In this document: piece by piece, positions 54,504 to 62,409 of the stretch
Position numbering within the stretch: the first letter of the stretch is position 1
Layout of the letters: each line of letters starts with the position of its first letter
Source: Acidipropionibacterium thoenii DSM 20276
GTDB lineage: Bacteria > Actinomycetota > Actinomycetes > Propionibacteriales > Propionibacteriaceae
Direction of reading: 5' to 3'
Assembly (NCBI RefSeq): GCF_000423445.1
Contig: NZ_AUHZ01000009.1
Span: 1-64,000 of the forward strand
DNA: 64,000 nucleotides
Notes under the pieces: generated by a model
The model's input: the letters and a program-made list of their open reading frames with translations, nothing else
The model's database searches: none
What the model was told of the DNA's origin: nothing
Made by a program: the position numbers and the translations under genes

Positions 54504-55928
54504 GTGCGTTATCTCTCCACCCGCGGACTGCCCGACGACCCCCACCCCGGATTCTGGGACATCCTGCTGGAGGGGCTCGCCCCGGACGGTGGGCTCTACC
54601 TCCCCGACAGCTACCCGCAGGTCGACGCGACGATCCTGCAGAGCTGGCGCGAGATACTGGACGACGAGGGCTACCCGGCGCTGGCCCAGGCGGTGCTGTC
54701 GCTCTACATCGACGACATCGACCCCGCCGACCTGACGCGGATCTGCGAGTCGGCCTACAGCCCGGAGGTGTTCTCCAGCCCTCAGGTCGTCCCGGTCGAC
54801 GAACTGGATGGCGGGCTGTGGCTCGCCCACCTGTCAGGTGGCCCGACGGCGGCCTTCAAGGACATCGCCATGCAGCTGCTGGGGCGGCTCTTCGAGTTCG
54901 AACTGGCCCGCCGCGAACGCGGCCTCACCATCCTCGGCGCCACCAGCGGGGACACCGGATCGGCCGCCGAGTACGCGATGCGTGGACGCACCGGCATCCG
55001 GGTCTTCATGCTGACGCCGGCCGGTCGGATGACTCCCTTCCAGCAGGCCCAGATGTTCAGCCTGGACGACCCGTCGATCGTCAACATCGCCGTCGACGGC
55101 GTCTTCGACGACTGCCAGGATCTGGTCAAGGAGGTCTCGGCCGACCTGTACTTCAAGCACCGCCACGAGATCGGCGCGGTCAACTCGATCAACTGGGCCC
55201 GACTGGTCGCCCAGGTGGTCTACTACGTCGCCTCCTGGCTCCGGGTCTCCCGTGACGGCGGGCCGGTGTCCTTCGCGGTGCCCACCGGCAACTTCGGCGA
55301 CATCATGGCGGGCCATGTGGCACGGATGATGGGGCTGCCGATCGACACCCTGGTGCTGGCCACCAATGAGAACAATGTCCTCGACGAGTTCTTCAGCACC
55401 GGGGTCTACCGGATCCGGTCGGCAGCTGAGACGCTGGCGACCTCCTCGCCCAGCATGGACATCTCGAAGGCCTCGAACTTCGAGAGGTTCGTCTTCGATC
55501 TGGTCGGCCGGGACTCCGCGAGGGTCCGGGAACTGTTCGGCGACAGGCTCGCCAATGACGGCGAGTTCGACCTGTCAGGAACCCCGGAGTTCGCCTCCAT
55601 CAGGCAGCGGTTCGGGTTCGTCTCCGGTTCCTCGAGCCATGCCGATCGGCTGGCCGCGATCGCAGATGTGGATCGCCGCGACGGGGTCCTGATCGATCCG
55701 CACACCGCCGACGCGGTGACCGTCGCCAGGCGTCACGTGCAGCCCGGGGTGCCGATGATCGTGCTGGAGACCGCGCTACCGGTGAAGTTCTCAGCCACCA
55801 TTCAGGAGGCCACCGGACGCCTTCCGGAGCGCCCGGAGAGGTTCATCGGGTTGGAGGACCGGCCACGCCACGTCATCGAGATGGCCGATGACGTGGCGGC
55901 GCTGAAGGCCTTGATCGCCGGGAAATGA
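54504..55928 (+). CDS. thrC: Threonine synthase ThrC (long form)
   Basis: PLP enzyme converting O-phosphohomoserine to threonine. 474 residues, starting RYLSTRG, the usual N-terminus of the longer (class I, yeast/E. coli-like) threonine synthases. PLP Lys119 lies in GPTAAFKDIAMQL; GATSGDTGSAAEYA binds the phosphate, and PTGNFGDIMAGHVARMMGLP follows. GTG 54504 is set by the promoter; the large open frame upstream lies inside rel and is a shadow. Genes for the preceding steps (hom, thrB) are not nearby. Converges with the DUF349 gene, 12 bp apart. Confidence 0.95.
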   Translation: MRYLSTRGLPDDPHPGFWDILLEGLAPDGGLYLPDSYPQVDATILQSWREILDDEGYPALAQAVLSLYIDDIDPADLTRICESAYSPEVFSSPQVVPVDELDGGLWLAHLSGGPTAAFKDIAMQLLGRLFEFELARRERGLTILGATSGDTGSAAEYAMRGRTGIRVFMLTPAGRMTPFQQAQMFSLDDPSIVNIAVDGVFDDCQDLVKEVSADLYFKHRHEIGAVNSINWARLVAQVVYYVASWLRVSRDGGPVSFAVPTGNFGDIMAGHVARMMGLPIDTLVLATNENNVLDEFFSTGVYRIRSAAETLATSSPSMDISKASNFERFVFDLVGRDSARVRELFGDRLANDGEFDLSGTPEFASIRQRFGFVSGSSSHADRLAAIADVDRRDGVLIDPHTADAVTVARRHVQPGVPMIVLETALPVKFSATIQEATGRLPERPERFIGLEDRPRHVIEMADDVAALKALIAGK

Positions 55929-55940
55929 ATCGGCGAGCTC

Positions 55941-57194
55941 TCAGGCGCTGAAGTCGTCGAGGGTCTTGCGGGCCTGATCGAGCCAGGTCTGGTAGGTGCC
56001 GATCGACTCGCGTGCCTTCGCGGCGTCGGTGGTCTTACCGGCCGCCTCGGCCTTCTGGGCATCGGCGGTGAGCTTGTCGATCTGACCCTGGAGCATCGCG
56101 ACGGTCTCCTCGGCACGCTCCCGCGCCTGCGGATCGGTGCGCTTCCACTCCGCCTGCTCGGCGGAGTGGACCTTCTCCTCCAGGGAGCGCAGGCGGGAGT
56201 CGATCCGGCGGATCGCGTCGCGCGGCACCTTGCCGAGTTCGTTGAACTGATCGAGGAAGGTCCGGAACTGCTCCTTGGCGGCGCTGACATCGCTGATCGG
56301 CAGGATCTGCTTCTCGGCCTCGTCCAGCAGCTTCACCTTGGCATCCAGGTTGCCCTTGAACTCCTCGTCCAGCTCGCTCATGGCCGCGGTGCGGGCGTCG
56401 AAGAAGGTGTCCTGGATCTTGCGGAACTGCTTCCACAGTTTGTCGTCGACCTCCCGGGGGGCCGGGCCGGCCGCCTTCCAACGGGCCATCAGATCGCGGA
56501 AGTCGCGGGCGGTGGGGCCCCATTCGGTGGAGGTGGCCAGCGGGGCGGCCTCGGCGATGATCGCCTCCTTGACCTTGCGGGCCTCCTCCCGCTTGGCGTT
56601 CTGCTCGGCGAACTGGGCCTTGCGGCGTCGGGTGTAGGTGGTGCGGGCGGTGGAGAATCGGTGCCACAGCTCGTCGTCGGTGGTCTTGTCGATCCGCGGA
56701 AGCTTCTTCCACTCATCGAGCAGGTTGCGGAACTTGGTGACGCCGCCGCGCCAGTCGGTGCCGGCGGAGATCTTCTCCGCCTCGGAGACCATGCCCTCCT
56801 TGGCCTGGCGGGCCTTGGCCTGGGCATCGGCCTTCTCCTCGCGCTGAGAGGCGGCCTTGGCCTCGATGTCGGGAGTCAGCGCGTCCAACCGCGCCGCCAG
56901 GGCGGCCAGATCGCCGACCGCATTGGCCTGCAGGATCGAGGAGTGCAACTTCCCGGCGGCCTGCTGGGCATTGTGGGGGGACAGCCGCCCCGACTTCAGC
57001 CGGGACTCCAGCAGATCCACCTCCGTCTCCAGGGACTGGAACCGTCTGACGAAGAACTCCAGGGCCTCCTCGCCCGTGGCATCGGGGACCTGTCCAACAG
57101 CCCGTTCCCCCTCAGGGGTACGGACATAGACGGTCCCGTCCTCGTCGACCCGACCGAATGACTGCGGACCTGCTACCTGACTCATAAGGGCCAT
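55941..57194 (-). CDS. DUF349 helical-repeat protein
   Basis: 417 residues, almost entirely helical and highly charged. After QVAGPQSFGRVDEDGTVYVR and a coiled-coil stretch (about 50-140) come three DUF349 units recognisable by W....F..L...WK......R/K...D..LW..F: TDWRGGVTKFRNLLDEWKKL, STEWGPTARDFRDLMARWKA and a more diverged third copy. DUF349 proteins are widespread in actinobacteria next to rel/hisS; their role is unproven. ATG 57194 is favoured by a -10 box ending 7 bp upstream; ATG 57185 is an alternative. Confidence 0.85.
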   Translation of the reverse strand: MALMSQVAGPQSFGRVDEDGTVYVRTPEGERAVGQVPDATGEEALEFFVRRFQSLETEVDLLESRLKSGRLSPHNAQQAAGKLHSSILQANAVGDLAALAARLDALTPDIEAKAASQREEKADAQAKARQAKEGMVSEAEKISAGTDWRGGVTKFRNLLDEWKKLPRIDKTTDDELWHRFSTARTTYTRRRKAQFAEQNAKREEARKVKEAIIAEAAPLATSTEWGPTARDFRDLMARWKAAGPAPREVDDKLWKQFRKIQDTFFDARTAAMSELDEEFKGNLDAKVKLLDEAEKQILPISDVSAAKEQFRTFLDQFNELGKVPRDAIRRIDSRLRSLEEKVHSAEQAEWKRTDPQARERAEETVAMLQGQIDKLTADAQKAEAAGKTTDAAKARESIGTYQTWLDQARKTLDDFSA

Positions 57195-57201
57195 CTTGCC
57201 C

Positions 57202-57209
57202 GATATGGT
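57202..57209. promoter_or_regulatory. Overlapping divergent -10 boxes (DUF349 gene / metallo-hydrolase gene)
   Basis: On the minus strand CATATC (57207-57202) ends 7 bp before the DUF349 ATG at 57194. On the plus strand TATGGT (57204-57209) ends 7 bp before the hydrolase GTG at 57217. Both genes would be leaderless, and the two -10 elements share four base pairs, so polymerases could not occupy both at once. Confidence 0.5.
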
Positions 57210-57216
57210 GGCTGTT

Positions 57217-57891
57217 GTGTTCATCGCCTCCTTCGCAACCGGCCCGTGGCAGGCCAATTGCTACCTGCTGGCGGCCGGCCCCGGGTCCGACTGTGTCATC
57301 GTCGACCCCGGAATGGGGGCCATGGAGATGCTCTCGCAAGGCCTCACCGAGCATGATCTGAGGCCGGTCGCAGTGGCTGCCACCCACGGCCACGTCGACC
57401 ACATCGGCTCGGCCCGCGAGGTGAGCGGTGAGTATCAGGTGCCGGTGCTGTGCCCGGTTGCCGATCGTCACCTGCTCTCGGATCCGATGGCCGGGCTGAT
57501 GGCCGAGGCCGCGCCGCTGCTCGAGCAGTTCTACGGCAGCACGCATCTGGAGGAGCCCGACGAGGTGGTCGACGTCGAACCCGACTCCCATCACGACGTG
57601 GCCGGATTCGACCTCGAGTTCATGCACGCCCCCGGCCACACCCCGGGGTGCTCGATGATCCGGTTCGTCGACCAGGAGTACGGACCGATCGTGATGTCCG
57701 GTGATGTCGTCTTCGCGGGTTCCATCGGACGCACCGACCTGCCCGGTGGCGATGCCACCGTGATGGCTCACAGTCTGGCCGAGGTCGTCGCCGGGCTGGA
57801 TGATGCCAGCCAGCTGCTGCCCGGCCATGGCCCGGCCACCACGATGGCCTACGAGCGCCAGACCAATCCCTATCTCCAGGGGCTGGGCTGA
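57217..57891 (+). CDS. Metallo-beta-lactamase-fold hydrolase (glyoxalase II-like)
   Basis: 224 residues. Metal ligands are in THGHVDHIG (His57-x-His59-x-Asp61-His62), APGHTPGC, the bridging Asp in MSGDVVFAGSIGR and a final His in LLPGHGPAT, so a binuclear zinc or iron site is expected. The order rel ... hydrolase-hisS is the same as in mycobacteria (Rv2581c), where it is called a glyoxalase II without a proven substrate; with mycothiol as the thiol, a thioester hydrolase role is plausible. GTG 57217 fits the leaderless promoter. Confidence 0.85.
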   Translation: MFIASFATGPWQANCYLLAAGPGSDCVIVDPGMGAMEMLSQGLTEHDLRPVAVAATHGHVDHIGSAREVSGEYQVPVLCPVADRHLLSDPMAGLMAEAAPLLEQFYGSTHLEEPDEVVDVEPDSHHDVAGFDLEFMHAPGHTPGCSMIRFVDQEYGPIVMSGDVVFAGSIGRTDLPGGDATVMAHSLAEVVAGLDDASQLLPGHGPATTMAYERQTNPYLQGLG

Positions 57892-57939
57892 GACGCCCTG
57901 CGTCTCGTCTGCTGCACCGTGTAGACATTCATCAGATCG

Positions 57940-57954
57940 GCCGAGCGACTCGGC
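57940..57954 (+). terminator. Short hairpin between the hydrolase gene and hisS
   Basis: GCCGAG and CTCGGC pair around a 3-nt loop; flanking GATC sequences (57935-57938 and 57956-57959) can extend the stem past one mismatch. It may terminate the upstream transcript or structure the hisS leader. Confidence 0.35.
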
Positions 57955-58014
57955 GGATCGACCAGCTCAGTTGAGAACCAGCCCAGTCCGTCACAAGACC
58001 CGAAGGAATCATTG

Positions 58015-59373
58015 ATGTCCCGCCTCAAGCCGCTGTCCGGTTTTCCCGAGTTCCTGCCGCAGGGGCAGATGGTGGAGAACCATGTCGTCCGGATTCTTGA
58101 GGACACCTTCGAGCTGCACGGATTCGCCCCGGTGACCACTCGCGCGGTGGAGACCATGGAGTCGCTGACCCGCAAGGGTGAGATCGACAAGGAGGTCTAC
58201 GTCGTCTCCCGGCTGCAGGCCGATGAGCACGACTCCCACAAGGACAAGGACCAGCTCGGCCTGCACTTCGACCTCACGGTGCCGTTCGCCCGTTACGTGC
58301 TGGAGAATGCCGGTCACCTGGACTTCCCCTTCCGGCGCTACCAGATCCAGAAGGTCTGGCGTGGCGAGCGGCCCCAGGAGGGCCGCTACCGGGAGTTCAC
58401 CCAGGCCGACATCGACATCGTCGGCTCCGAGACGCTGGCCGAGCACCACGACGTCGAGGCCCCGCTGGTGATGCTGAAGGCTCTCGAGAGGCTGCACGTG
58501 GAGCTGGGCTTCCCGCCGGTACTGATGCATGTCAACAACCGCAAGCTCTCGGAGGGGTTCTACCGGGGGCTGGGCATCGAGGAGCCCGCCGCAGTGCTGC
58601 AGCGGGTCGACAAGTACGACAAGATCGGTCCCGAGGCGGTCCACGAGCTGCTCACCGATGAGCTGGGGTTGAGCACCGAGCAGGCCGACAAGTGTGTGGC
58701 ACTGGCAGGGATCTCCGCTGCCGACCACTCCTTCATCGATCAGGTGCGCGAGCTCGGGGTGGCCAACGAGATGCTCGAGGAGGGGCTGGACTCTCTCGAC
58801 CGGGTCGTCACCGCGGTCAACAAGGTGGTGCCCGGCCGGATGGTCGCCGACCTCAAGATCGCCCGCGGACTGGACTACTACACCGGCACCGTCTACGAGA
58901 CCGAACTGGTCGGCCACGAGTCGATGGGTTCGGTGTCGTCCGGCGGGCGCTACGACTCGCTGGCCTCCGACGGCAAGCACACCTACCCCGGCGTCGGGAT
59001 CTCGCTGGGACTGACCCGGCTGCTGGCACCGGTGATCTCCAAGGGGCAGCTCGGTTCCACCCGCGCGGTCCCCAGCGCGGTGCTGGTGGCGGTCAACACC
59101 GAGGAGGAGCGCGGGGTCTCCGAGGCTGTCGCACGTTCCCTGCGGACCCGTGGAATCGCCTGCGAGGTGGCACCGAGGGCCGACAAGTACGGCAAGCAGA
59201 TCAAGCATGCAGACCGGCGCGGGATCCCCTTCGTGTGGTTCCCGGGAGTTGTCGGCAAGGTCGGCTCCGACCAGGTCAAGGACATCCGCTCCGGGGATCA
59301 GCGCGACGCCGACGCGGCGGTCTGGGAGCCCCCGGCCGAGGACCTGCACCCCGGTGTCGTCGGTCAGTGGTGA
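58015..59373 (+). CDS. hisS: Histidyl-tRNA synthetase HisS
   Basis: Class II synthetase charging tRNA-His. 452 residues. Motif 2 lies in YQIQKVWRGERPQEGRYREFTQ, the His-specific stretch is ARGLDYYTGTVYE, and motif 3 is PGVGISLGLTRLL; the C-terminal anticodon-binding domain spans about 345-435. Residues HDSHKDKDQLGLHFDLTVP contain the class-typical LRPE-like position in a diverged, longer form seen in one HisRS subgroup. ATG 58015 follows GAAGGAA; TTG 58012 is in frame. Confidence 0.94.
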   Translation: MSRLKPLSGFPEFLPQGQMVENHVVRILEDTFELHGFAPVTTRAVETMESLTRKGEIDKEVYVVSRLQADEHDSHKDKDQLGLHFDLTVPFARYVLENAGHLDFPFRRYQIQKVWRGERPQEGRYREFTQADIDIVGSETLAEHHDVEAPLVMLKALERLHVELGFPPVLMHVNNRKLSEGFYRGLGIEEPAAVLQRVDKYDKIGPEAVHELLTDELGLSTEQADKCVALAGISAADHSFIDQVRELGVANEMLEEGLDSLDRVVTAVNKVVPGRMVADLKIARGLDYYTGTVYETELVGHESMGSVSSGGRYDSLASDGKHTYPGVGISLGLTRLLAPVISKGQLGSTRAVPSAVLVAVNTEEERGVSEAVARSLRTRGIACEVAPRADKYGKQIKHADRRGIPFVWFPGVVGKVGSDQVKDIRSGDQRDADAAVWEPPAEDLHPGVVGQW

Positions 59374-59403
59374 GGTGAGCTCGCCGGCCACCGGTTGCTC
59401 TGA

Positions 59404-59437
59404 ATAATTGGTGCGGGATAATTGCTGCGGGGAATTG
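59404..59437 (+). repeat. 14-bp direct repeats in the hisS-HNH spacer
   Basis: ATAATTGGTGCGGG (59404-59417) is followed immediately by ATAATTGCTGCGGG (59418-59431), identical at 13 of 14 positions, then G and a partial third copy AATTG (59433-59437). The copies span a GATAAT -10-like box (59417-59422) in an unusually AT-rich spacer, so they may be regulator half-sites or part of the HNH gene promoter. Confidence 0.6.
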
Positions 59438-59503
59438 TCCAGATCATGAGATCGGCGGGATTCCGGCGGAAAAAGTGTCAGTGCTGCCTGGTTCAATTGA
59501 TAC

Positions 59504-60805
59504 ATGGAAACCGAACCCCTCGATGACTGGGCAGGAGGAATCGCTGCGCGGTCGGCCAGGCAAAGACTGGCCGACGCGCAGATAGCTGTTCGGCGGGCCG
59601 AGGTGGAGAAAATCCACGCGGTGCTGGAGATGATTGATATCTGGCCGATTCCTGAAGAGCTGGACATCGGGCATCCCGTCGCCGAGCGTCATGTCCCGGC
59701 CGGGGCTGCTGGTGCTGGAGAGGTGGGTCAGTTCGTGACCCTTGAGGTCGCGGCTGCCCTGGGAGTCTCCGAGCCGGCGGCCTGGATGCTGGTGCATGGC
59801 GCCGCGAACCTGCGCTCCCGTCACCCGCTGATGTGGCAGCAGGTCCAGGATCTGCAGGTGGAGGTGTGGCAGGCACGCAGGATCGTGACAGCCTGCCGGG
59901 AGCTCTCCCTGGAGGCGGCTCTGGAGGTGGACCGAAAGCTGTCTCGTCACTGGGGTTCGGGTCTGGGATTCGGCATGATCGAGAAGAGGGCCAGGGGATA
60001 CATCGTCACCGCCGACAAGGCCCTGGCGCTCAGGAAGGCCAAGGCGGCCCATGACGAGAGGTATGTCTCGATCAGGCACAACGGTGACTCCACCTCCATG
60101 GTGATCGCCAGGATCGCCACCGCAGCGGCGCTGCACCTGGAGGACTCGCTGGGCCGGCTGGCCGATCATCTCATTGCGGAGGGCGCCCAGGAGGCGTTGC
60201 CCTTCCTGAGGGCCAAGGCCCTGGAGATGATCGCCACCCCTTACCTCCCCGAAGGAGCCGGTGGCCTGTCGACCGCGAGTCCGGCACCGGTGCTGCCGCT
60301 GGCCGATGTGATGGTTCACATCAGCGCAGAGGATCTCGACCCCACGACGTGGGCCGGAAGCCTCGCCCAGGTCGCCACTCGGGGCGGGGACGTCGGACCT
60401 GTGCTGCTGCCCCAGCTGGCTGACCTGCTGGGGCACTTCAGGATCCGGGTGGTCCCGGTCATCGACCTCAATCAGGACCTCACCTTCGACGGGTATCAGA
60501 TCCCCACCCGGATGAGGATGCAGATGCAGCTGCGGGAGGACACCTCGGTGTTCCCGTACTCGTCACGCAGGTCGTGGGGATGCGACCTGGATCACACCGA
60601 GCCGTTCAGGCCCGGCAGCCCGGCCCCGCCGGGCCAGACCCGGACCTCCAACCTCGGTCCGCTCTCCCGATCCGAGCACCGCGCCAAGACCAACGGCGCC
60701 TGGACTGTCGAGCAACCCGCCCAGGGCCTCTACCTGTGGACCTCACCGACCGGAATGCGCTTCGCCGTGGTCAACGGCCACACCCACCGACTGCCCGGAC
60801 AGTAG
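59504..60805 (+). CDS. DUF222/13E12-family protein with C-terminal HNH endonuclease domain
   Basis: 433 residues. The N-terminal two thirds are helical and match the DUF222 (13E12 repeat) type: EVAAALGVSEPAAWMLVHGA, LMWQQVQDLQVEVWQARRIV. The C-terminal HNH nuclease reads CDLDHTEPF (about 359) with LGPLSRSEHRAKTNGAW, keeping Cys/His residues for metal. Such genes are multicopy in many actinobacteria and may be mobile, but no ends or repeats of an element are seen here. ATG 59504 has no RBS, and TTGATAC lies directly before it, so the start is uncertain. Biological role unknown. Confidence 0.85.
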   Translation: METEPLDDWAGGIAARSARQRLADAQIAVRRAEVEKIHAVLEMIDIWPIPEELDIGHPVAERHVPAGAAGAGEVGQFVTLEVAAALGVSEPAAWMLVHGAANLRSRHPLMWQQVQDLQVEVWQARRIVTACRELSLEAALEVDRKLSRHWGSGLGFGMIEKRARGYIVTADKALALRKAKAAHDERYVSIRHNGDSTSMVIARIATAAALHLEDSLGRLADHLIAEGAQEALPFLRAKALEMIATPYLPEGAGGLSTASPAPVLPLADVMVHISAEDLDPTTWAGSLAQVATRGGDVGPVLLPQLADLLGHFRIRVVPVIDLNQDLTFDGYQIPTRMRMQMQLREDTSVFPYSSRRSWGCDLDHTEPFRPGSPAPPGQTRTSNLGPLSRSEHRAKTNGAWTVEQPAQGLYLWTSPTGMRFAVVNGHTHRLPGQ

Positions 60806-60831
60806 CCACCGTGACGTGCAGCTGAAGCTCC

Positions 60832-61398
60832 TCAGTCAGGCTGGGCCGCTCGCCATTCCGTCGCAAGGATGCCGTGATAGCAGGAGTCGCAGATCCCCAG
60901 GGAGGAGTGGTGAGCCTGGCGTCTGATGCCCTCCTGGCGCAGCCCTGCCTTCGTCATGACCCGTCCGGAGGCGGGATTGCGGGGGTCGTGGACCGATTCC
61001 ACCTTGTGGGCTCCGACCTGACCGATGAGGAAATCGGTGACGGCTCGAAGTGCCTCAGTGGCCAGACCCTGGCCCCACCACTGGCGTCCGTAGCAGTATC
61101 CGATCTGGAAGAGGGCGGCGGCTCTCACCAACGCGACCACGTTGATGGTGCCGATCAGCACGCCGGAGTCTCTCAGAGTGACGCCCCAGGCGTACCAGTC
61201 GGGCTCGAGGTAGTGGGATGTCCAGTCGGTGAGCACTGATCTGGACTCATCCACGTCGGGATGGGCGAGCCAGCCCAGATGCCGGGTCACCTGCGGATCG
61301 GACGCCCAGTTGTCGTACATCTCCTGGGCATCATCGACGGACAGCCGCCGCAGCACCAGGCGGTCGGTGGCCAGAGTGATGGTTCCCAGGTGATTCAC
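60832..61398 (-). CDS. GNAT acetyltransferase (RimJ/RimL type)
   Basis: 188 residues: the N-terminal TDRLVLRRLSVDDAQEMYDNW, the acetyl-CoA loop region YCYGRQWWGQGLATEALRAV (Q/R-x-x-G-x-G/A form) and NPASGRVMTKAGLRQEG are typical of RimJ/RimL and related enzymes acting on protein N-termini, antibiotics or amino acids. Substrate not predictable. GTG 61398 is set by a TAGGCT box ending 7 bp upstream; the longer open frame is not supported. Converges with the HNH gene. Confidence 0.88.
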   Translation of the reverse strand: MNHLGTITLATDRLVLRRLSVDDAQEMYDNWASDPQVTRHLGWLAHPDVDESRSVLTDWTSHYLEPDWYAWGVTLRDSGVLIGTINVVALVRAAALFQIGYCYGRQWWGQGLATEALRAVTDFLIGQVGAHKVESVHDPRNPASGRVMTKAGLRQEGIRRQAHHSSLGICDSCYHGILATEWRAAQPD

Positions 61399-61405
61399 GC
61401 CCGTG

Positions 61406-61411
61406 AGCCTA
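61406..61411 (-). promoter_or_regulatory. GNAT gene -10 box, leaderless start
   Basis: TAGGCT on the minus strand ends 7 bp before the GTG at 61398. Confidence 0.6.
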
Positions 61412-61430
61412 CCGACGCCCGCCCGAGTCC

Positions 61431-62378
61431 TCAGTGGCGAAGATGCTCGTGGTCGCGATGCTCGGGGGAGTCGACCTGGAAGGTCGAGTGCGTGACAGCC
61501 ACCGGGAAGTGGGAGGCCACGCACTGCTGGAGGCTGTGGACCATCTGGACACGCGAGTGCTCGTCGATCTGCGCGCTCACGGTGACGTGAGCGGTCAGGG
61601 CCACATTGCCGGTGGAGATGGTGGTGACGTGCAGGTCATGGACGTCGTTGATCCCGGGCACCGAGAGGATGTGCTCACGGACCTCCGAGAGCTCAAGCCC
61701 CTCCGGCGTCTCCTCCATGAGGATCCGCAGCGAACGACGCAACAGGATCGCCGCCCGCGGGGCCATCAGGGCTGCGATGAACAGGGCGGCCACGGCGTCG
61801 CCGTAGTGCCAACCGGTGGTCACCGCGACTGTCGCTGCGACGATCACGGCCAGCGATCCCAGCGCGTCATTGGCGACCTCCAGGAAGGCCGCCCGCATGT
61901 TGAGGGAGTCTCCGCGCCCGCCCGAGAGAATCAGAAGCGACACGGCATTGGCCACCAGCCCGATGACGCCGATCGCCAGCATCGCACCGGCATCCACCGG
62001 TGTCGGGGACAGCAGCTTCTGGACGGCCTCCCAGGCGACCAGCAGGCAGATGATGAGCAGCATTCCGGCCTGCAGGGCGGCGGCGATCACCTCGGACCGT
62101 TCCCACCCCCAGGTGTGCCGGTCATCGCGCGGCCTGGCCATCAGCACCGTGGCGATCAGGGCGATCACCAGACCGGTGGAGTCGACGGCCATGTGCCCGG
62201 CGTCGGCTGCCAATGCCAGCGACCCGGTCACCACCGCTCCGACCAGCTCGACGACCAGCACGACGACGGTCACCGCCAGGGCAGCCGTCAGGCGACGCCG
62301 TGAGACGCCATGACCGCCGTGCTCGTGCGCCAATGACTCCCCATGGTCGGACACGATGTTGAGAACCCTTCTCTTCAT
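61431..62378 (-). CDS. Cation diffusion facilitator (CDF) metal exporter, ZitB/CzcD type
   Basis: 315 residues from ATG 62378 (307 from GTG 62354, which has AGAAGGG about 11 bp upstream). A His-rich N-terminus (HGESLAHEHGGHG) precedes six helices and a cytosolic C-terminal domain (VPGINDVHDLHVTTISTGNVALTAHV). The helix-2 metal site is ADAGHMAVDS (His-x3-Asp); in helix 5 the usual His-x3-Asp reads FLEVANDALGS, with Glu in the His position. Probably exports Zn2+ or a related divalent ion in exchange for protons. It lies 31 bp after the ABC gene, with a palindromic operator between them. Confidence 0.9.
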   Translation of the reverse strand: MKRRVLNIVSDHGESLAHEHGGHGVSRRRLTAALAVTVVVLVVELVGAVVTGSLALAADAGHMAVDSTGLVIALIATVLMARPRDDRHTWGWERSEVIAAALQAGMLLIICLLVAWEAVQKLLSPTPVDAGAMLAIGVIGLVANAVSLLILSGGRGDSLNMRAAFLEVANDALGSLAVIVAATVAVTTGWHYGDAVAALFIAALMAPRAAILLRRSLRILMEETPEGLELSEVREHILSVPGINDVHDLHVTTISTGNVALTAHVTVSAQIDEHSRVQMVHSLQQCVASHFPVAVTHSTFQVDSPEHRDHEHLRH

Positions 62379-62393
62379 ACCCGCAGGGGGTAT
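62377..62393 (-). promoter_or_regulatory. CsoR/RcnR-like metal operator over the CDF gene start
   Basis: ATACCC and GGGTAT form perfect 6-bp arms around a G-rich 5-bp centre, so the site reads TACCC..GGGTA, close to sites of CsoR-family copper/nickel sensors. It covers the putative ATG at 62378 and lies next to a CATATA -10-like sequence on the minus strand. Repressor binding would block the CDF promoter. The identity of the regulator is inference; no csoR gene is in the window. Confidence 0.55.
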
Positions 62394-62409
62394 ATGGACG
62401 GGCTCAACG

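Noticed and set aside
57892-58014. hisS leader as a T-box riboswitch
   Set aside because: There is a short hairpin but no T-box sequence or specifier loop that I can recognise.
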